5,309 nt of DNA, taken from assembly GCA_947478975.1 (NCBI GenBank), contig CANJYI010000213.1, positions 1 through 5,309 of the forward strand, written 5' to 3'. This DNA comes from Chthoniobacteraceae bacterium. GTDB taxonomy: Bacteria > Verrucomicrobiota > Verrucomicrobiia > Chthoniobacterales > Chthoniobacteraceae. The notes under the pieces are model-generated. The model was not told where the DNA came from and did no database searches. It was given only the letters and a program-made list of their open reading frames with translations. Shown in pieces: positions 4,962-5,309 of the stretch. Position numbers and translations under genes: made by a program. How positions within the stretch are numbered: position 1 is the stretch's first letter; the number at the start of each line of letters is the position of its first letter.

Positions 4962-5309
4962 CTAAGCATAATAGCGCCAGTTAATCTTCTCGAATATGTT
5001 GTCGCGAAACTCGCAGTTCGCAAGGAAAGGTTCGTCCACTGCGTTGGCGCAAAGCTGGTCGTAAAGGCGGGTGAACCGGTGGAGGTGCTCCTCTGTGCGC
5101 TTGGTGGCGTAGGAGCGGGCGGTGCCGGTTTTCATGAGGAACGCCCAGTCGCTGGACTGTGCGAGAAGCAGTTCCCGGGCGGCCTGCGAAAGCGTCCGCT
5201 CCAACAAAGGGGAATCCGTGGCGAGGTGCTTGCGTGCCAATTCGACCATCCGCCGCGCGGCGGTGTGCAGGTGGGGATACACCCACGCGTTGGACTCCTC
5301 GAGCCAGAC
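4962..5309 (-). CDS. GH57 1,4-alpha-glucan branching enzyme, C-terminal part (cut by window edge)
   Basis: The last 115 residues of a cytoplasmic glycoside hydrolase family 57 protein, whose 5' end lies beyond position 5309. The visible part begins V-W-L-E-E-S-N-A-W-V-Y-P-H-L-H and contains LLLAQSSDWAFLMKTGTARS, then YATKRTEEHLHRFTRLYDQL and a CEFRDNIFEKINWRYYA end. This is the characteristic helical C-terminal domain (formerly DUF1957) of GH57 alpha-1,4-glucan branching enzymes, which make alpha-1,6 branch points in glycogen (EC 2.4.1.18). The catalytic barrel, with its Glu nucleophile and Asp acid/base, is outside the window, so activity cannot be judged. The frame stays open to the window edge, so the GTG at 5282 is internal rather than a start. 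A related GH57 4-alpha-glucanotransferase is a less likely alternative. The stop lies 60 bp upstream of the FlgD-like gene, with no convincing terminator between them, so read-through is likely. Confidence 0.87.
   Translation of the reverse strand, partial: VWLEESNAWVYPHLHTAARRMVELARKHLATDSPLLERTLSQAARELLLAQSSDWAFLMKTGTARSYATKRTEEHLHRFTRLYDQLCANAVDEPFLANCEFRDNIFEKINWRYYA

Noticed and set aside
5280..5282. GTG as the start of a separate small protein at 4962-5282
   Set aside because: The reading frame continues open to the window edge with residues (WLEESNAW) that fit the GH57 branching enzyme, so this is an internal Val codon.
1..5309. Transposon, phage, defence-island, CRISPR, tRNA or rRNA content
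   Set aside because: No transposase, integrase, long terminal repeats, spaced direct repeats, or cloverleaf-forming sequence was seen; all genes fit a normal chromosome.

Overview
This window reads as a stretch of ordinary bacterial chromosome with high G+C content and a dense gene layout. There are five protein-coding genes, no RNA genes, no CRISPR array and no mobile element. The most likely host is a member of Verrucomicrobiota or a neighbouring PVC-group phylum. That is an inference from the gene content: a GH57-type branching enzyme, a DUF4139 exported protein, a small exported EF-hand protein, and two genes with no visible Shine-Dalgarno site. No single marker gene here proves the taxonomy.

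Layout. On the + strand, a 460-residue beta-CASP metallo-beta-lactamase RNase-type protein (10-1392) is followed, after a 201-bp gap rich in inverted repeats, by a small exported two-EF-hand protein (1594-1953) with a strong intrinsic terminator (1999-2051). On the - strand, read from the right edge, come the C-terminal end of a GH57 glucan branching enzyme (4962-5309, 5' end outside the window), an exported protein with a FlgD-like Ig domain and an otherwise unrecognised body (3597-4901), and an exported DUF4139 protein (2150-3577). The two groups converge at 1954-2149.

How the genes may work together. The three - strand genes are separated by 60 and 19 bp and are probably co-transcribed, although only the FlgD-like/DUF4139 pair looks tightly coupled (19-bp gap, good ribosome binding site). 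The branching enzyme is a cytoplasmic glycogen enzyme, so its link to the two exported proteins may be positional only. The beta-CASP protein is cytoplasmic and has no obvious functional tie to the EF-hand protein downstream of it. All three exported proteins carry a predicted signal peptidase I site of the form A-X-A before Gln.

I do not see convincing evidence for a new multi-gene system. The items most worth a second look are the uncharacterised FlgD-like/DUF4139 exported pair, the cluster of small inverted repeats upstream of the EF-hand gene, the exact 14-bp tandem duplication touching the start codon of the FlgD-like gene, and the non-canonical motifs in the beta-CASP protein.
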